Part shown: piece after piece, positions 1 through 8,965 of the stretch | Layout: every line of letters starts with the position of its first letter | Position numbering within the stretch: the first letter of the stretch is position 1 | Origin: an uncultured Erysipelotrichaceae bacterium | Lineage (GTDB): Bacteria > Bacillota_I > Bacilli_A > RF39 > UBA660 | Direction: 5' to 3' | NCBI GenBank assembly: GCA_902764145.1 | Contig: CACWUS010000004.1 | Location: forward strand, 24,753-88,752 | DNA: 64,000 nucleotides | The notes under the pieces: generated by a model | Seen by the model: only the letters and a program-made list of their open reading frames with translations | Databases searched by the model: none | Told to the model about the DNA's origin: nothing | Translations under genes and position numbers: made by a program

Positions 1-64
1 AAGAAGTATCGCCAATAATATATATATTCTCAATAGTATTTATAATAAAATATATTATGATGGC

Positions 65-105
65 AATATAAAAGATATTAGAAATTTCTAATATCTTTTT
101 TTATT
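65..105. terminator. Bidirectional intrinsic terminator
   Basis: A perfect AT-rich hairpin (arms AAAGATATTAGAAA and its complement, 71-98) has a run of T on the plus side (96-102) and a weaker one on the minus side. It lies just after the minus-strand gene that ends at 109. It may also end a plus-strand gene entering from the left; bases 1-18 read KKYRQ-stop in frame, but that gene end is only a guess. Confidence 0.65.
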
Positions 106-108
106 TAA

Positions 109-1326
109 TTAATCAACTGAAGAAGAAATAAATTTATTTATAATATCTAACTTAGTAAGTTTAGATTCTCTTTTAAATGTTTTATCATAACTTACTTCAC
201 CATTTGTTTTAATTACAAAATGTATTTCATCTCCATTAAATGTTAATTCATAATTATTTTCAAATATACTTCCAGTTGCTACTCCATCACTACCTATCTG
301 TAATGCTGTTCCAATGTTATTCTCTTTTAATGCAGCTTCAAAATTTAAATTTGATTCATTTTTCTGATAAACATATATTTCTTCATCTTGATTAGTATAT
401 TTACCATTATATTCATTATCAAAGAATTCAGCTTTGCCATAATAACTAGCATAATAATCATCAACAGTACATTCAGCAGTTTTATTATATGTACCAGCAA
501 CTAAAGCACTTTCATTAGACTCACTAACAACTAAATTACCAGATTCAATTTTAGCAACAATTTTAGTATCAAATGAATCATAAGTAATAGTTCCATTGCT
601 ATATTCAAACTTTCCTTCTTCAGTTGAACTATCAGATTCTAAATGATAATTAACTTCTGTATCTGATATAGCAAACAATTTAACTGAAACACCATTCAAT
701 TCATAAACACCATTAAATAATGAAGATGAATTAGTAACTGTTTGTTTTGTTTGAGTATCAGTTTTTGGTTTAGCATTTTCTGTATCATCATCTTTAATAA
801 ATACAAAATATAAAGCTAATCCAATTGCAATTAAAGCTACTGCAGCACAAGCAATAATTATTCCTGTTTTTCCTTTCTTATTTTCTTGAACAACAGCATT
901 TTCTCCAGGTGATGAGGTTGTATCAACAGGAGTAGCTCCTATAATTGGTTCTGGTGTTTGTGGAGCTTCCATTGGCACAACTACTGGTGCTTGATTTTCC
1001 ATAGGTGTCTCCACTGGTGCTGGTCCTTCAACAACAGGAGTAACATTTTCAACAGGTGTTTCTGCAACAGTAGGTTCTACATTTTGAGAACTTTCTACTA
1101 AAGCAGGTTCTGAAACAACAGGTGCAACACTTTCTACAGGAGCTTCTACTGGAGTAGGAGTTTCTACTACAGCTGGCTCTGGTGTTGGTTCTATATTTGT
1201 AACAGGTTCTACTGCTACATTAGTTTCTTCATTCATGTTAGTTGGAGTTGAATTAACAGGGGTTCCACATGTTTTACAAACTTGATCTGTTGGATCTAGT
1301 GGACTACCACAATTACTACATAACAT
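109..1326 (-). CDS. Zinc-ribbon, Pro/Val/Glu-rich single-pass membrane protein
   Basis: No named family recognised. The N-terminus has two CxxC pairs (CSNCG and CKTCG) forming a zinc-ribbon. A low-complexity region of about 110 residues follows, rich in Pro, Val, Glu and Thr with repeated ETPVE-like units. Then comes one membrane segment (IIIACAAVALIAIGLALYFV), flanked by KKGK and DDD, and a C-terminal domain of about 200 residues rich in beta-prone and acidic stretches. The zinc-ribbon would be cytoplasmic and the C-terminal domain outside. The start is set at 1326 because an AAGGGA ribosome site lies 9 nt upstream; the first ATG in frame (1335) directly abuts that site. It has its own promoter at 1356-1383 and a terminator at 71-98, so it looks monocistronic. 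The function is unknown. Confidence 0.85.
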   Translation of the reverse strand: MLCSNCGSPLDPTDQVCKTCGTPVNSTPTNMNEETNVAVEPVTNIEPTPEPAVVETPTPVEAPVESVAPVVSEPALVESSQNVEPTVAETPVENVTPVVEGPAPVETPMENQAPVVVPMEAPQTPEPIIGATPVDTTSSPGENAVVQENKKGKTGIIIACAAVALIAIGLALYFVFIKDDDTENAKPKTDTQTKQTVTNSSSLFNGVYELNGVSVKLFAISDTEVNYHLESDSSTEEGKFEYSNGTITYDSFDTKIVAKIESGNLVVSESNESALVAGTYNKTAECTVDDYYASYYGKAEFFDNEYNGKYTNQDEEIYVYQKNESNLNFEAALKENNIGTALQIGSDGVATGSIFENNYELTFNGDEIHFVIKTNGEVSYDKTFKRESKLTKLDIINKFISSSVD

Positions 1327-1355
1327 TTTAATCATTCCCTTCTATTCTATTTCTA

Positions 1356-1383
1356 ATTATAACATACAAATTAATAAAAACAA
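1356..1383 (-). promoter_or_regulatory. Probable sigma-A promoter of the zinc-ribbon gene
   Basis: Read on the minus strand, TTGTTT (1378-1383) is followed after 16 bp by a perfect TATAAT (1356-1361), about 30 bp before the start at 1326. The -35 box is only partly canonical. Confidence 0.5.
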
Positions 1384-1459
1384 TAAAAATAATTTACATA
1401 TACACTAATAATATTATTAAAGATTTATAAAAATATGAAAATTATTAACACTATACTTT

Positions 1460-2332
1460 TTAATACTCCGGAACTCCATATGCATATATAAATGAACTAC
1501 TTAATTTTAATTTTCTTCTTGCCACATTTTTATAGTTAACGTTCCCTTCAATTGCATATACATAACCATTTTCTACTTTTTCTACTATTCCAACATGATC
1601 AATTACTAAATTATTATTCCAATCATAAAATATTACATCACCAGCTATAGGAGTATATTCTTTAGGAAACTTTAACCATCCCTTCTCTTTATAAAAATCT
1701 ACTCCTTTTTTAACCCAAATAAATTTAGGAATTGCTTTATTTAATACTCCATTTTCATGAGCAAGCCAACTTACAAATACACAACACCACTCTACTCTAT
1801 GATTAAATCCATACCACTCCCAATATGTTTCACCAGTATTTCCAACTTGAGCTTGAGCAGTTTTAACAATATTTTGTCTTATAACTTCTTGTCTATTAAT
1901 TTTATAATTTAATTTTTCTACATCTAAATTTTCTAACTTATTATCAGTTTCAAATATAACTTTTACAATATTATAATCTTTAGTATCATTAAATATCTTT
2001 TTGATTTCATCATCAGTAAAATCAATTTCTAATACCTTATAATCTTTTTCATTATACATTTTTACCATATCATCATTATAATATTTATCAATTATTACTT
2101 CATAAATATTTTTAAGTTCACCTTTATATTCAATATAATCATTTAAATCATTTAACAATGAATCAAGTTTATTAAAATTAACATAAATATAGTCATTATC
2201 ATACCACATTATACTATTATCAATATCTTTATTATTATCTCTAGACACAGTAAAAAGATTTCTCCCTAAATAAAGAGCAATTATAAATAATACTAATACT
2301 ACAAAGCTTAAATATTTAACCCATTTATTCAT
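1460..2332 (-). CDS. Membrane-anchored CHAP-domain cell wall amidase/endopeptidase
   Basis: Predicted to cut peptidoglycan peptides outside the cell. Residues about 7-24 form a signal anchor. A lysine/aspartate-rich region of unknown role spans about 30-150. The C-terminal half is a CHAP domain: it starts at about 158 with TAQAQVGN, has the catalytic Cys in EWCCVFVSW, the His in IDHVGIV, and the polar third residue in AIEGN. Trp-rich stretches round the Cys are typical of the family. The gene begins 1 bp after the stop of the upstream lipoprotein gene, so the two are translationally coupled. The ribosome site is weak (AAGTGA), as expected for coupling. Confidence 0.85.
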   Translation of the reverse strand: MNKWVKYLSFVVLVLFIIALYLGRNLFTVSRDNNKDIDNSIMWYDNDYIYVNFNKLDSLLNDLNDYIEYKGELKNIYEVIIDKYYNDDMVKMYNEKDYKVLEIDFTDDEIKKIFNDTKDYNIVKVIFETDNKLENLDVEKLNYKINRQEVIRQNIVKTAQAQVGNTGETYWEWYGFNHRVEWCCVFVSWLAHENGVLNKAIPKFIWVKKGVDFYKEKGWLKFPKEYTPIAGDVIFYDWNNNLVIDHVGIVEKVENGYVYAIEGNVNYKNVARRKLKLSSSFIYAYGVPEY

Positions 2333-2333
2333 A

Positions 2334-3032
2334 TCAAATCACTTTCCTTCGTAGTATTATGATTGCTATTATTATATCAATATCAAATATTAAACTAGCT
2401 ATTACTAAATAACCTTTATTATCATTTAATTTAAATGAAAACTTAATATTCTTTTCTTCTCCATTTTTAATATTCCATATTAGAGTTTTTCCACTATTAA
2501 CTACCTTATCTGCATTATTTGATACATTTCTTCTTGGTAAATTAACACTAAAAGTATTAATAAAATTAACTTCATCATACTCATCTTTATCAACTAAACT
2601 ATATATTAGATTAGCACTATATACATCATTATTCTTAGTAAATAAATCCTTACCTAATAATTCATCACTATTATTATCATTTATATATACTTTGCTTCCA
2701 ATTGAAGAAGTTACATCATCAATACTTTCATAAACATATGTATATTTATTACCTATATATTCATTATCAGAATACTTCTCTTTTTTAAATCCATCTAAAT
2801 ATCCATCTTTCATATTAGCACTAACATAATCAGAAATATCAATATTATTATTTTCATCTAAAACATTATTGTTTTTAAGACTAGCAAGAAGTTGTCTATC
2901 TATACCAATTAAAACAGAATAATTAACTTTGCCATCTTTAGATATAGTTATACTATTATCATTCTTAACAGAACATGAACAAAGAAAAATTACAACTAAA
3001 AAAATTGTTAAAACTTTAAATAGTCTATCCAC
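2334..3032 (-). CDS. Predicted lipoprotein with C-terminal membrane helix
   Basis: Starts at GTG, preceded by GAGGTG. The signal sequence ends in a lipobox (FLCSC), so Cys-20 would be lipidated. An extracellular domain of about 170 residues follows, and a second hydrophobic segment (LVIASLIFDIDIIIAIIIL) ends in RRK, giving anchors at both ends. No domain name can be given. It is the first gene of a two-gene operon with the CHAP amidase, so it may assist or control that wall enzyme. Its stop codon TGA is one of very few TGA stops in the window; an in-frame TAA follows three codons later. Confidence 0.75.
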   Translation of the reverse strand: MDRLFKVLTIFLVVIFLCSCSVKNDNSITISKDGKVNYSVLIGIDRQLLASLKNNNVLDENNNIDISDYVSANMKDGYLDGFKKEKYSDNEYIGNKYTYVYESIDDVTSSIGSKVYINDNNSDELLGKDLFTKNNDVYSANLIYSLVDKDEYDEVNFINTFSVNLPRRNVSNNADKVVNSGKTLIWNIKNGEEKNIKFSFKLNDNKGYLVIASLIFDIDIIIAIIILRRKVI

Positions 3033-3115
3033 TTCTACACCTCTATTATATATAGATTATATCATGAAAAAAACTAAAAAGTAAAATAAAAGAAAAATCA
3101 CATTAGTATTCTTCT

Positions 3116-4252
3116 TTATTCGTTGATTTTATTTGCTAATTCCTCATCTGTTACTTCAAATAAATTGCTATAACTTTGAATAGATTCTGCCTCTTGTTTT
3201 AAATTACTATAAAGTTTTTGAGTTATTTTATTATAAGAGTTTATATATCCATTAATAAATTCACCAATACCTGTTATATCATTTTCAATTTTTATTGGGG
3301 CTGTATTTTCTACTCGGGTTATACAATCAGCCATGCTACTAGTAAATGATTCTACTAGTTGAGTACTATTTGATACTATATCTTCTGTATTTATATTATT
3401 TAATAATGGTATTGTTAATTTAATAATATCATCATTGCTTAGCATAATATTGGCAAAACTAGCAAGACCACCTGTAAGATTATTTATATATTGTGGTAAC
3501 TGATATTTATATGCTAACCATGGTACATTAGCATGACTAACTGCTCCTGGTAAAAAGATATTTTGCAATTTATCTAAACCAAAAGTATTCATAAAATCTT
3601 TGTATATAATTTTTTGACCTTGTTTCGTTTGCCCATTGCCATCTGAATTTCCCTTACGAATTACCGATATCATAACATTGCGATTAATAAATAATTCTCC
3701 ATTGACTCTCGATACAACAGCATCACAATCAAAAGTGTTAATTCCAATTGCAACATCTGGCAGCTGATTTTTGCCACTACTTGGATCTAGTACTTGTTCA
3801 ATTCCCAAATATCCATATTCATTTGCGGCGCTAAAAAAACCAAATGTATATGTTTTAGCACTAGAATTTTTTGCTATTATTTCATCTGATAAGAAACTTC
3901 CAAAAATATCGCCCATTTCATTTTGTAAAACTGAGTTGTTTGAGGATATATAATCTGCAGCAACAATGACATATGCTGTATTAGAATCATTCTGCCACTC
4001 TGGAATTACTTCTTCAATTCCATATAGAGGATTTTGACTCGTATCTCCAATAGCATTAATGACTGATCCTTGATAAATAACAGCTGTTCTTCCTTCATCT
4101 CCACAAACATGAACAAAGATGTTTTCTGCTTCCTCAAGATTTGCTCCAAATGTGGTGTATTTTATTTTATTACCATATGTATTTTCAAAATACAAATTAT
4201 ATCCTATGCTTCCATTTTCATCAATTACTGTTTTGTAAGCCACATATGTCAC
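3116..4252 (-). CDS. Unknown protein, possible alpha/beta-hydrolase fold; partner of LXG-like protein
   Basis: 378 residues without signal peptide or membrane segment. The N-terminal part alternates beta-strand-like hydrophobic stretches (NIFVHVCGDEG, YVIVAADY, KTYTFGFFSAANEYG). A possible nucleophile lies in GFFSAA, with a possible Asp in NTFDCDAV and His in AVSHANVPW, in the order seen in alpha/beta hydrolases. This is weak: the GxSxG motif is not canonical. The C-terminal ~120 residues look helical. It follows the LXG-like gene by 6 bp with a good ribosome site (AAGGAAGTG), so the two form an operon. It could be an effector or processing partner for the LXG-like protein. Confidence 0.6.
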   Translation of the reverse strand: MTYVAYKTVIDENGSIGYNLYFENTYGNKIKYTTFGANLEEAENIFVHVCGDEGRTAVIYQGSVINAIGDTSQNPLYGIEEVIPEWQNDSNTAYVIVAADYISSNNSVLQNEMGDIFGSFLSDEIIAKNSSAKTYTFGFFSAANEYGYLGIEQVLDPSSGKNQLPDVAIGINTFDCDAVVSRVNGELFINRNVMISVIRKGNSDGNGQTKQGQKIIYKDFMNTFGLDKLQNIFLPGAVSHANVPWLAYKYQLPQYINNLTGGLASFANIMLSNDDIIKLTIPLLNNINTEDIVSNSTQLVESFTSSMADCITRVENTAPIKIENDITGIGEFINGYINSYNKITQKLYSNLKQEAESIQSYSNLFEVTDEELANKINE

Positions 4253-4258
4253 TTCCTT

Positions 4259-4864
4259 TTATATTGCTATTTTACTGCTTGGTGTTATATTATCTATTTT
4301 ACTATCTAATATTGAAATTTTAATATAAGCTGCTTCAATCTTTTTCTTAGCAGTTTCATATTTTTCATAAAGCATTTGCATCGCTAATTTATATTGTACT
4401 AAATCCGCCTTTTCACTATTTAATTTATCAATTTCTGCTTTAACTTTTAGATTATATACTTGTTTATATTCCTGATTATTATTATTTTTTGCTTTAACAA
4501 ACTCATCTGTATATAATTTAGTTTCCAACTGAGTAATTTCATTTTCTATTTCTGTTATACGAGTAGTTATTTTTTCTAACTCAGCGTTAAAGTCCACTAT
4601 CTTTGTAGGTAGAGGGATATTACCATTATAATTATCAATACAATCATTTATTGATATTAAGGCTTCTTTTATGGCATTATTAAATTCTTCAGTACATGTA
4701 TTATACTGTGTTAGAATATGACTATAATTATTTAATTTACTTCTAACAGAATTCCATGCATTTCCTTTTAAAATACTATTGGATATAAATTCATCAATTA
4801 AACCATTTATAGATTGAGTATTAGCATTGTTATCTTCTATAGTATTTGTGGCTATTCTTTCCAT
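4259..4864 (-). CDS. LXG/WXG-like helical protein (possible type VII secretion substrate)
   Basis: 201 residues, almost entirely helical. Near residue 33 it has LKGNAWNSVRSKL, which resembles the LxGxAwdsvkxyl signature of LXG and WXG-type secreted proteins; the spacing to the N-terminus (about 30 residues) also fits. A coiled coil follows (about 95-190, many Glu/Lys/Ile heptads such as ITTRITEIENEITQLETKL). There is no signal peptide, as usual for ESX-type substrates. It is the first gene of a two-gene operon. No EssC-like ATPase or other secretion gene is in this window, so the secretion route is inferred only from the motif. Confidence 0.6.
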   Translation of the reverse strand: MERIATNTIEDNNANTQSINGLIDEFISNSILKGNAWNSVRSKLNNYSHILTQYNTCTEEFNNAIKEALISINDCIDNYNGNIPLPTKIVDFNAELEKITTRITEIENEITQLETKLYTDEFVKAKNNNNQEYKQVYNLKVKAEIDKLNSEKADLVQYKLAMQMLYEKYETAKKKIEAAYIKISILDSKIDNITPSSKIAI

Positions 4865-4979
4865 TTAGATACCTCTCTTTATCAATATTTTAACATACAA
4901 TAATAATATTTGTCATTCTATTAATAGTGCATTAATGCAAATAATATCATAATGTTCTTCAATAATATGTACTAAAATA

Positions 4980-5018
4980 TAAAAGCCCAATTCAATATAC
5001 ATTTGAATTAGGCTTTTT
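4980..5018 (-). terminator. Intrinsic terminator
   Basis: Hairpin with arms AAAAGCC-AATTCAA and TTGAATT-GGCTTTTT around a 7-nt loop, with one mismatch. It lies 28 bp after the stop at 5046 and has TTTTATATTTT on the minus side. Confidence 0.75.
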
Positions 5019-5045
5019 AATACATCTTTTTCTTTATTACCTCAA

Positions 5046-6086
5046 TTAATATGTAATTTTAGTTCCTCCCCACTCTACAACTGTAAAGCCAGTTCTTTCT
5101 ACTCTATTTAACTTTTGTTCATTTATATTAATAATGTTTTCAAGTGGCATATAAGTCATATAAACTCTAATTATAGTATCAGGTTTAGGTGTTATTTCTA
5201 ATGGCATATAATTATTTATAAATTCTTCACTTTCAAACCTAATATAATTATATTTATTACTCTCTAATTTAGGTAAATAATAAATAATAAATTCATTACT
5301 TTCTCTTTCATTTAAACCCAATATACTAAGTTTATTTTCTAAAAACTCAATAGTATTTTCTCCTTTAACAACAAATCCTTCATTACTAAATTTAGGTTTA
5401 TAATTTTTACCTTCCCAATATAAACCATATAGTTCTCTATTAGTATTATTATCAATTAATTTACCATTTGGATATGCTTTAACATTCCATCCATTTATAT
5501 ATTTTGGATAACTAGTAGTAATATTATTACTATTTGATAATACTACATTAACATCCATTTCATACTTAGGATATAAATAAATTAAAGGTTTATATACAAC
5601 ATTATTATCACATTCTTCAGATGATACTAAAATATCATTTCTAACTAAATTTAATTTTTCAATACTTTTATCTATCTTAAGCAAATAATAATTATATTCC
5701 GGTGCACACAAACCACATCTTGTTTTATATTTAACTGTTACATTTATTGTTCCATCATTAATACTATAATCAGTTGGTAAAACATCATACTCTCTACAAC
5801 CCATTACATTAATAGATAAAAGAAAATAATTATTATTTTCAAAATCTTTTTCAGTTAACATATTACTTTTTGTAACATCATAGTAATCACTATAGTTACT
5901 AAAAACTTGACTATCTAATTTTATATCTTCTTGATTTCTTTCATATATTATAAAGTCTTTATGCAATTTATATTCAGTTATAATAGGTTCTTCTGGATTA
6001 TCCTTTTTAACTGTTAAAGCTATTATTAATCCAACCATAACTACAAATACTAACAAACAAATTAAATATAAATACTTATTTTTCAT
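5046..6086 (-). CDS. Membrane-anchored exported protein of the KPxIYLYP family
   Basis: One N-terminal membrane anchor (YLICLLVFVVMVGLIIALTV), then an extracellular region. The second half holds motifs I recognise from uncharacterised proteins of gut Bacillota: KPLIYLYP, TSYPKYINGWNVKAYPNG, LYGLYWEG and the C-terminal VEWGG. The middle has CGLCAPEY and a separate GCREYD, giving cysteines that could form disulfides outside the cell. The biochemical role is unknown. It lies 8 bp after a small acidic protein gene and has a TAGGTG ribosome site; the operon ends at 4980-5018. Confidence 0.8.
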   Translation of the reverse strand: MKNKYLYLICLLVFVVMVGLIIALTVKKDNPEEPIITEYKLHKDFIIYERNQEDIKLDSQVFSNYSDYYDVTKSNMLTEKDFENNNYFLLSINVMGCREYDVLPTDYSINDGTINVTVKYKTRCGLCAPEYNYYLLKIDKSIEKLNLVRNDILVSSEECDNNVVYKPLIYLYPKYEMDVNVVLSNSNNITTSYPKYINGWNVKAYPNGKLIDNNTNRELYGLYWEGKNYKPKFSNEGFVVKGENTIEFLENKLSILGLNERESNEFIIYYLPKLESNKYNYIRFESEEFINNYMPLEITPKPDTIIRVYMTYMPLENIININEQKLNRVERTGFTVVEWGGTKITY

Positions 6087-6094
6087 AAAAACAC

Positions 6095-6499
6095 CTACTT
6101 TATTTTATCATCATATATTTTTGATAAACTATCATAATAACTAGATTCAATTTCATCTTTTTTTAAATATTCATTTATATCATTTAAATCATTATCAAGT
6201 GTTTCTTTATCTTCAATATCATATTCATCAAACAATCCATTACTATAGTCTTCTAATATTTCCTTATATGTATCAAAAAAATATTCATCATATAAATCAT
6301 TTTTAACCATAAATAAACACATAGATACAATATTATAGAATTCTTCTAATGGATCATCAAAATGCTCTTTTTTTAGATCAACATCTATTATATGATCATT
6401 TACTTCCTCTATGTTATCCACATCTATTTTATCAAAATGGTTATAATAGTGAAATATATCATTTTTTCTTCTAGAGTAAGTAATGTTTAATTTTTTCAT
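6095..6499 (-). CDS. Small acidic cytoplasmic protein, unknown
   Basis: 134 residues with about one third Asp and Glu, no Cys, no membrane segment. Predicted mostly helical. A strong AGGAGG ribosome site precedes it. It sits between the glucosaminidase fusion gene (stop-start gap 9 bp) and the KPxIYLYP protein gene (8 bp), so all three are probably one transcript. No family recognised. Confidence 0.7.
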   Translation of the reverse strand: MKKLNITYSRRKNDIFHYYNHFDKIDVDNIEEVNDHIIDVDLKKEHFDDPLEEFYNIVSMCLFMVKNDLYDEYFFDTYKEILEDYSNGLFDEYDIEDKETLDNDLNDINEYLKKDEIESSYYDSLSKIYDDKIK

Positions 6500-6508
6500 A
6501 GTTTCCTC

Positions 6509-7570
6509 CTAATAATCATATTGAGTCAAATTATATGTATTAATTATAGATTGTATTTTAGGAGCATAAGTTTGAGAACCACCTGCATAAGCACCTAAGT
6601 AACTAGCAGCACCTAAAGCATCATGATTAGCACATTTAGCTAAAAAATTACCATAAACATTTGTATAATTTTGAAAATATGCATAATGATAATAAGTTGC
6701 TTCATAGAAGTTATCAAATTGTCTTAAAACACCAACTTTAGGTTTATTACCAGGATAACCAATTAATCCATAAACATTATGAGTAGTATTTATAAAACTA
6801 TTTCCATAACCAGATTCTAAACATGCCTGAGCAATTGTAATACTAGGAAGAACTCCTCCATATTCAGCATAAATAAGTCTAGCAGCAGAAGCAATAAACT
6901 CAATAAACTCTTGATTAGACATATTTTTAACTTGCTGTTCACCCATATCAATTATTTCAGCTTTTGTATACTTTCCATCTGGATTTATTGAACCACCAGA
7001 TGTAGGAGAAAGACCACTTCCACTACTTCCCCCACTACTACCATTACCACCATTATCTCCTGCTTTTTTTCTTTCTTCTTCTTTTTTCTTTCTTTCTTCT
7101 TGTGCCTTTATAATCTCATCATTAATACTAACTAATTCTTTTTCTAAACTACTCTTAACACCTTCATCATCAAGCTTACTAACTGCAGTTCTAGCAACAG
7201 TAAATAAACCAGTATTTAAAGTATTCTTTGCATCTAAAACATATTGCTTTGCTTGAGCAACATACGCTTCATTTACACCATCTTTAGTAGCACTTTTAAA
7301 ACAACTCACATATTCATTATTAGAGCCAACTAAATTAGCAAGAATACTTACAAACGTAGGTATCAAAAAAATAAGTATTGCTGCTATTACTTTTCTTATT
7401 AAACTTTTTAATGTGTCATTAACTTCACCTTGCATAGTTGCTCTAACAAAACCAATCATTCCAGATATAATCAATATTAAAGGAACAACTATTTTAATAA
7501 TAGTAATTACTATTTTAACTAATCTAATTATTGAAAGAACCCTAGGGTCTGAACAAATACTTAAAATCAT
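6509..7570 (-). CDS. Membrane module fused to GH73-type glucosaminidase
   Basis: Cuts cell wall glycan, by family. Residues 1-85 form a module with two membrane segments (about 18-45 and 62-82), resembling the size and layout of VirB2/TrbC-type pilins, with a conserved Cys after the second (YVSCFKSAT). A helical stretch, a charged KKKEEERKK stretch and a Gly/Ser linker follow (to about 200). The C-terminal ~150 residues are a glucosaminidase: TIAQACLESGYGNS carries the likely catalytic Glu, with NVYGLIG, the FDNFYEATYYH region and TYAPKI near the end. The N-terminal module is shared with the esterase encoded at 8966-10309. The ribosome site is weak. Confidence 0.85.
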   Translation of the reverse strand: MILSICSDPRVLSIIRLVKIVITIIKIVVPLILIISGMIGFVRATMQGEVNDTLKSLIRKVIAAILIFLIPTFVSILANLVGSNNEYVSCFKSATKDGVNEAYVAQAKQYVLDAKNTLNTGLFTVARTAVSKLDDEGVKSSLEKELVSINDEIIKAQEERKKKEEERKKAGDNGGNGSSGGSSGSGLSPTSGGSINPDGKYTKAEIIDMGEQQVKNMSNQEFIEFIASAARLIYAEYGGVLPSITIAQACLESGYGNSFINTTHNVYGLIGYPGNKPKVGVLRQFDNFYEATYYHYAYFQNYTNVYGNFLAKCANHDALGAASYLGAYAGGSQTYAPKIQSIINTYNLTQYDY

Positions 7571-7624
7571 ACTTCATCACAAATTAATTATAACATATTA
7601 GTACAAAAAAAGAAAAAAAGACTT

Positions 7625-7975
7625 TTAATTTCTTTTTCTTCTTTTATTCTTTATACTTTTCTTAACCTTTTTTATTATTGGTAATATTTTTTCATAATAC
7701 TCACTAGTAGGTGGCATATTACTTTGATTTAATTCCAATAACAAACTATTAATGTAGTTATATTCTTTATTATAATGTATTTCTAAATAGTGAATAAAAT
7801 GATGTGAATAACTTGTTAGCAAAGCATAATTACTTATATCATCAATTCCATCATCCTCTTTTTTTACTATATGATGACGTGTTAAATCAGATAGAGACTT
7901 TATTTCATCACCCATCCAATCTAATGAATATGTATTATAAATTTTAACCATATTTAAAATATCTTCATTTATCAT
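7625..7975 (-). CDS. Small protein with HNH-like His/Asn pattern
   Basis: 116 residues. The segment LTRHHIVKKEDDG...SNYALLTSYSHHFIHYLE has the order of residues of compact HNH-type endonucleases (HH, then N, then H), and similar small proteins are common in gut Bacillota. The C-terminus is strongly basic (KKSIKNKRRKRN), which would suit nucleic-acid binding. No good ribosome site precedes the ATG, so the start is uncertain. It is upstream of the glucosaminidase gene and divergent from the MscS gene. Nuclease activity is inferred from the pattern only. Confidence 0.55.
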   Translation of the reverse strand: MINEDILNMVKIYNTYSLDWMGDEIKSLSDLTRHHIVKKEDDGIDDISNYALLTSYSHHFIHYLEIHYNKEYNYINSLLLELNQSNMPPTSEYYEKILPIIKKVKKSIKNKRRKRN

Positions 7976-8078
7976 ACTAATTATATTGTAGCATATTATT
8001 TATTTTAATACATATAACAATTTAATTGTATTTTTAATAAATATGTGCTAATATGGTAGTTCGCGAGGTGAAAAATAT

Positions 8079-8936
8079 ATGAAAATATTAAATTATTTAT
8101 TAAAATTTGGATATAGTAAATACTTTATTGTATTAGGTAGATCAATATTAATTTATGCTATTTTTAGAGTAATAAATTACGTTATAGTATTATTAACTTC
8201 TAAATGGGTTAAAAGAAGTAAAACAAGATTTATGTTTCATCAAAGCATAAATATTATATTAAATATTATTTGTATAATATTAATTCTAATATTATGGTTT
8301 CCATATTTAAAAAATATAATGACTATTATCTCATTTATATCAGCAGGAATAACAATAGCAATAAGAGATATAATACTAAATTTATTTGCTGGACTTTATA
8401 TAAAAGTTAAAAAACCATTTAAACTAGAAGATAGAATTAGTATAGATGGTGTTATTGGAGATGTAGTATTAATAAATAACCTATCTTTTAAAATATTAGA
8501 AGTAGGAGATAGAATTAATGGAGAACAAAGTAGCGGATTAATAATCAATATACCAAACTCATATGTATTTTCAAAAACATTAAAAAATTATAATACAGCG
8601 TTTAAATATATATGGGATGAAATAACAATAAAATTAAATATAGATGCTAATTTAGAAAAAAATAAAAAAGAAATAATGAATATTATTAATTCAAATGAAA
8701 CTGTTTCAGAAATACCAAAAAAGATGAAAAAAGAAATTAAACAAGCAACAGTCGATTATAGAATATATTATAATCATTTAGATCCAATTATATATACAAA
8801 AGTTGTTGATAACTATATAGAATTAAATTTAAGATTTTTAACACATCCTAAAAAAACAAGAATAATAGAAGATTATTTTTGGACTAATTTATTAAAAAAA
8901 TATAAAGAAAAGAAGATAGATTTATTTGTAAGTTAG
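8079..8936 (+). CDS. MscS-family small-conductance mechanosensitive channel
   Basis: Releases solutes on hypo-osmotic shock, by family. Two or three membrane segments lie at about 17-40, 55-75 and 80-105. The pore helix and start of the beta domain are clear: SAGITIAIRDIILNLFAGLYIKVKKPFKLEDRI, then GVIGDVVLINNLSFKILE. The C-terminal cytoplasmic domain is complete and the length (285 aa) is usual. GAGGTG precedes the ATG by 8 bp. It is the only plus-strand gene in this stretch and has its own terminator. Confidence 0.9.
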   Translation: MKILNYLLKFGYSKYFIVLGRSILIYAIFRVINYVIVLLTSKWVKRSKTRFMFHQSINIILNIICIILILILWFPYLKNIMTIISFISAGITIAIRDIILNLFAGLYIKVKKPFKLEDRISIDGVIGDVVLINNLSFKILEVGDRINGEQSSGLIINIPNSYVFSKTLKNYNTAFKYIWDEITIKLNIDANLEKNKKEIMNIINSNETVSEIPKKMKKEIKQATVDYRIYYNHLDPIIYTKVVDNYIELNLRFLTHPKKTRIIEDYFWTNLLKKYKEKKIDLFVS

Positions 8937-8952
8937 ACTATCTTCTTTTTTT
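8911..8952 (+). terminator. Intrinsic terminator of the MscS gene
   Basis: Stem AGAAGATAG (8911-8919) with CTATCTTCT (8938-8946) followed by seven T. The stop codon lies in the loop, so the last codons form the 5' arm. Confidence 0.75.
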
Positions 8953-8965
8953 AATATTATATAAA

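Noticed and set aside
1000..1250. Pro/Val/Glu repeats of the first gene as a DNA repeat array
   Set aside because: The repeats are irregular at DNA level; they are low-complexity protein sequence, not a tandem array.
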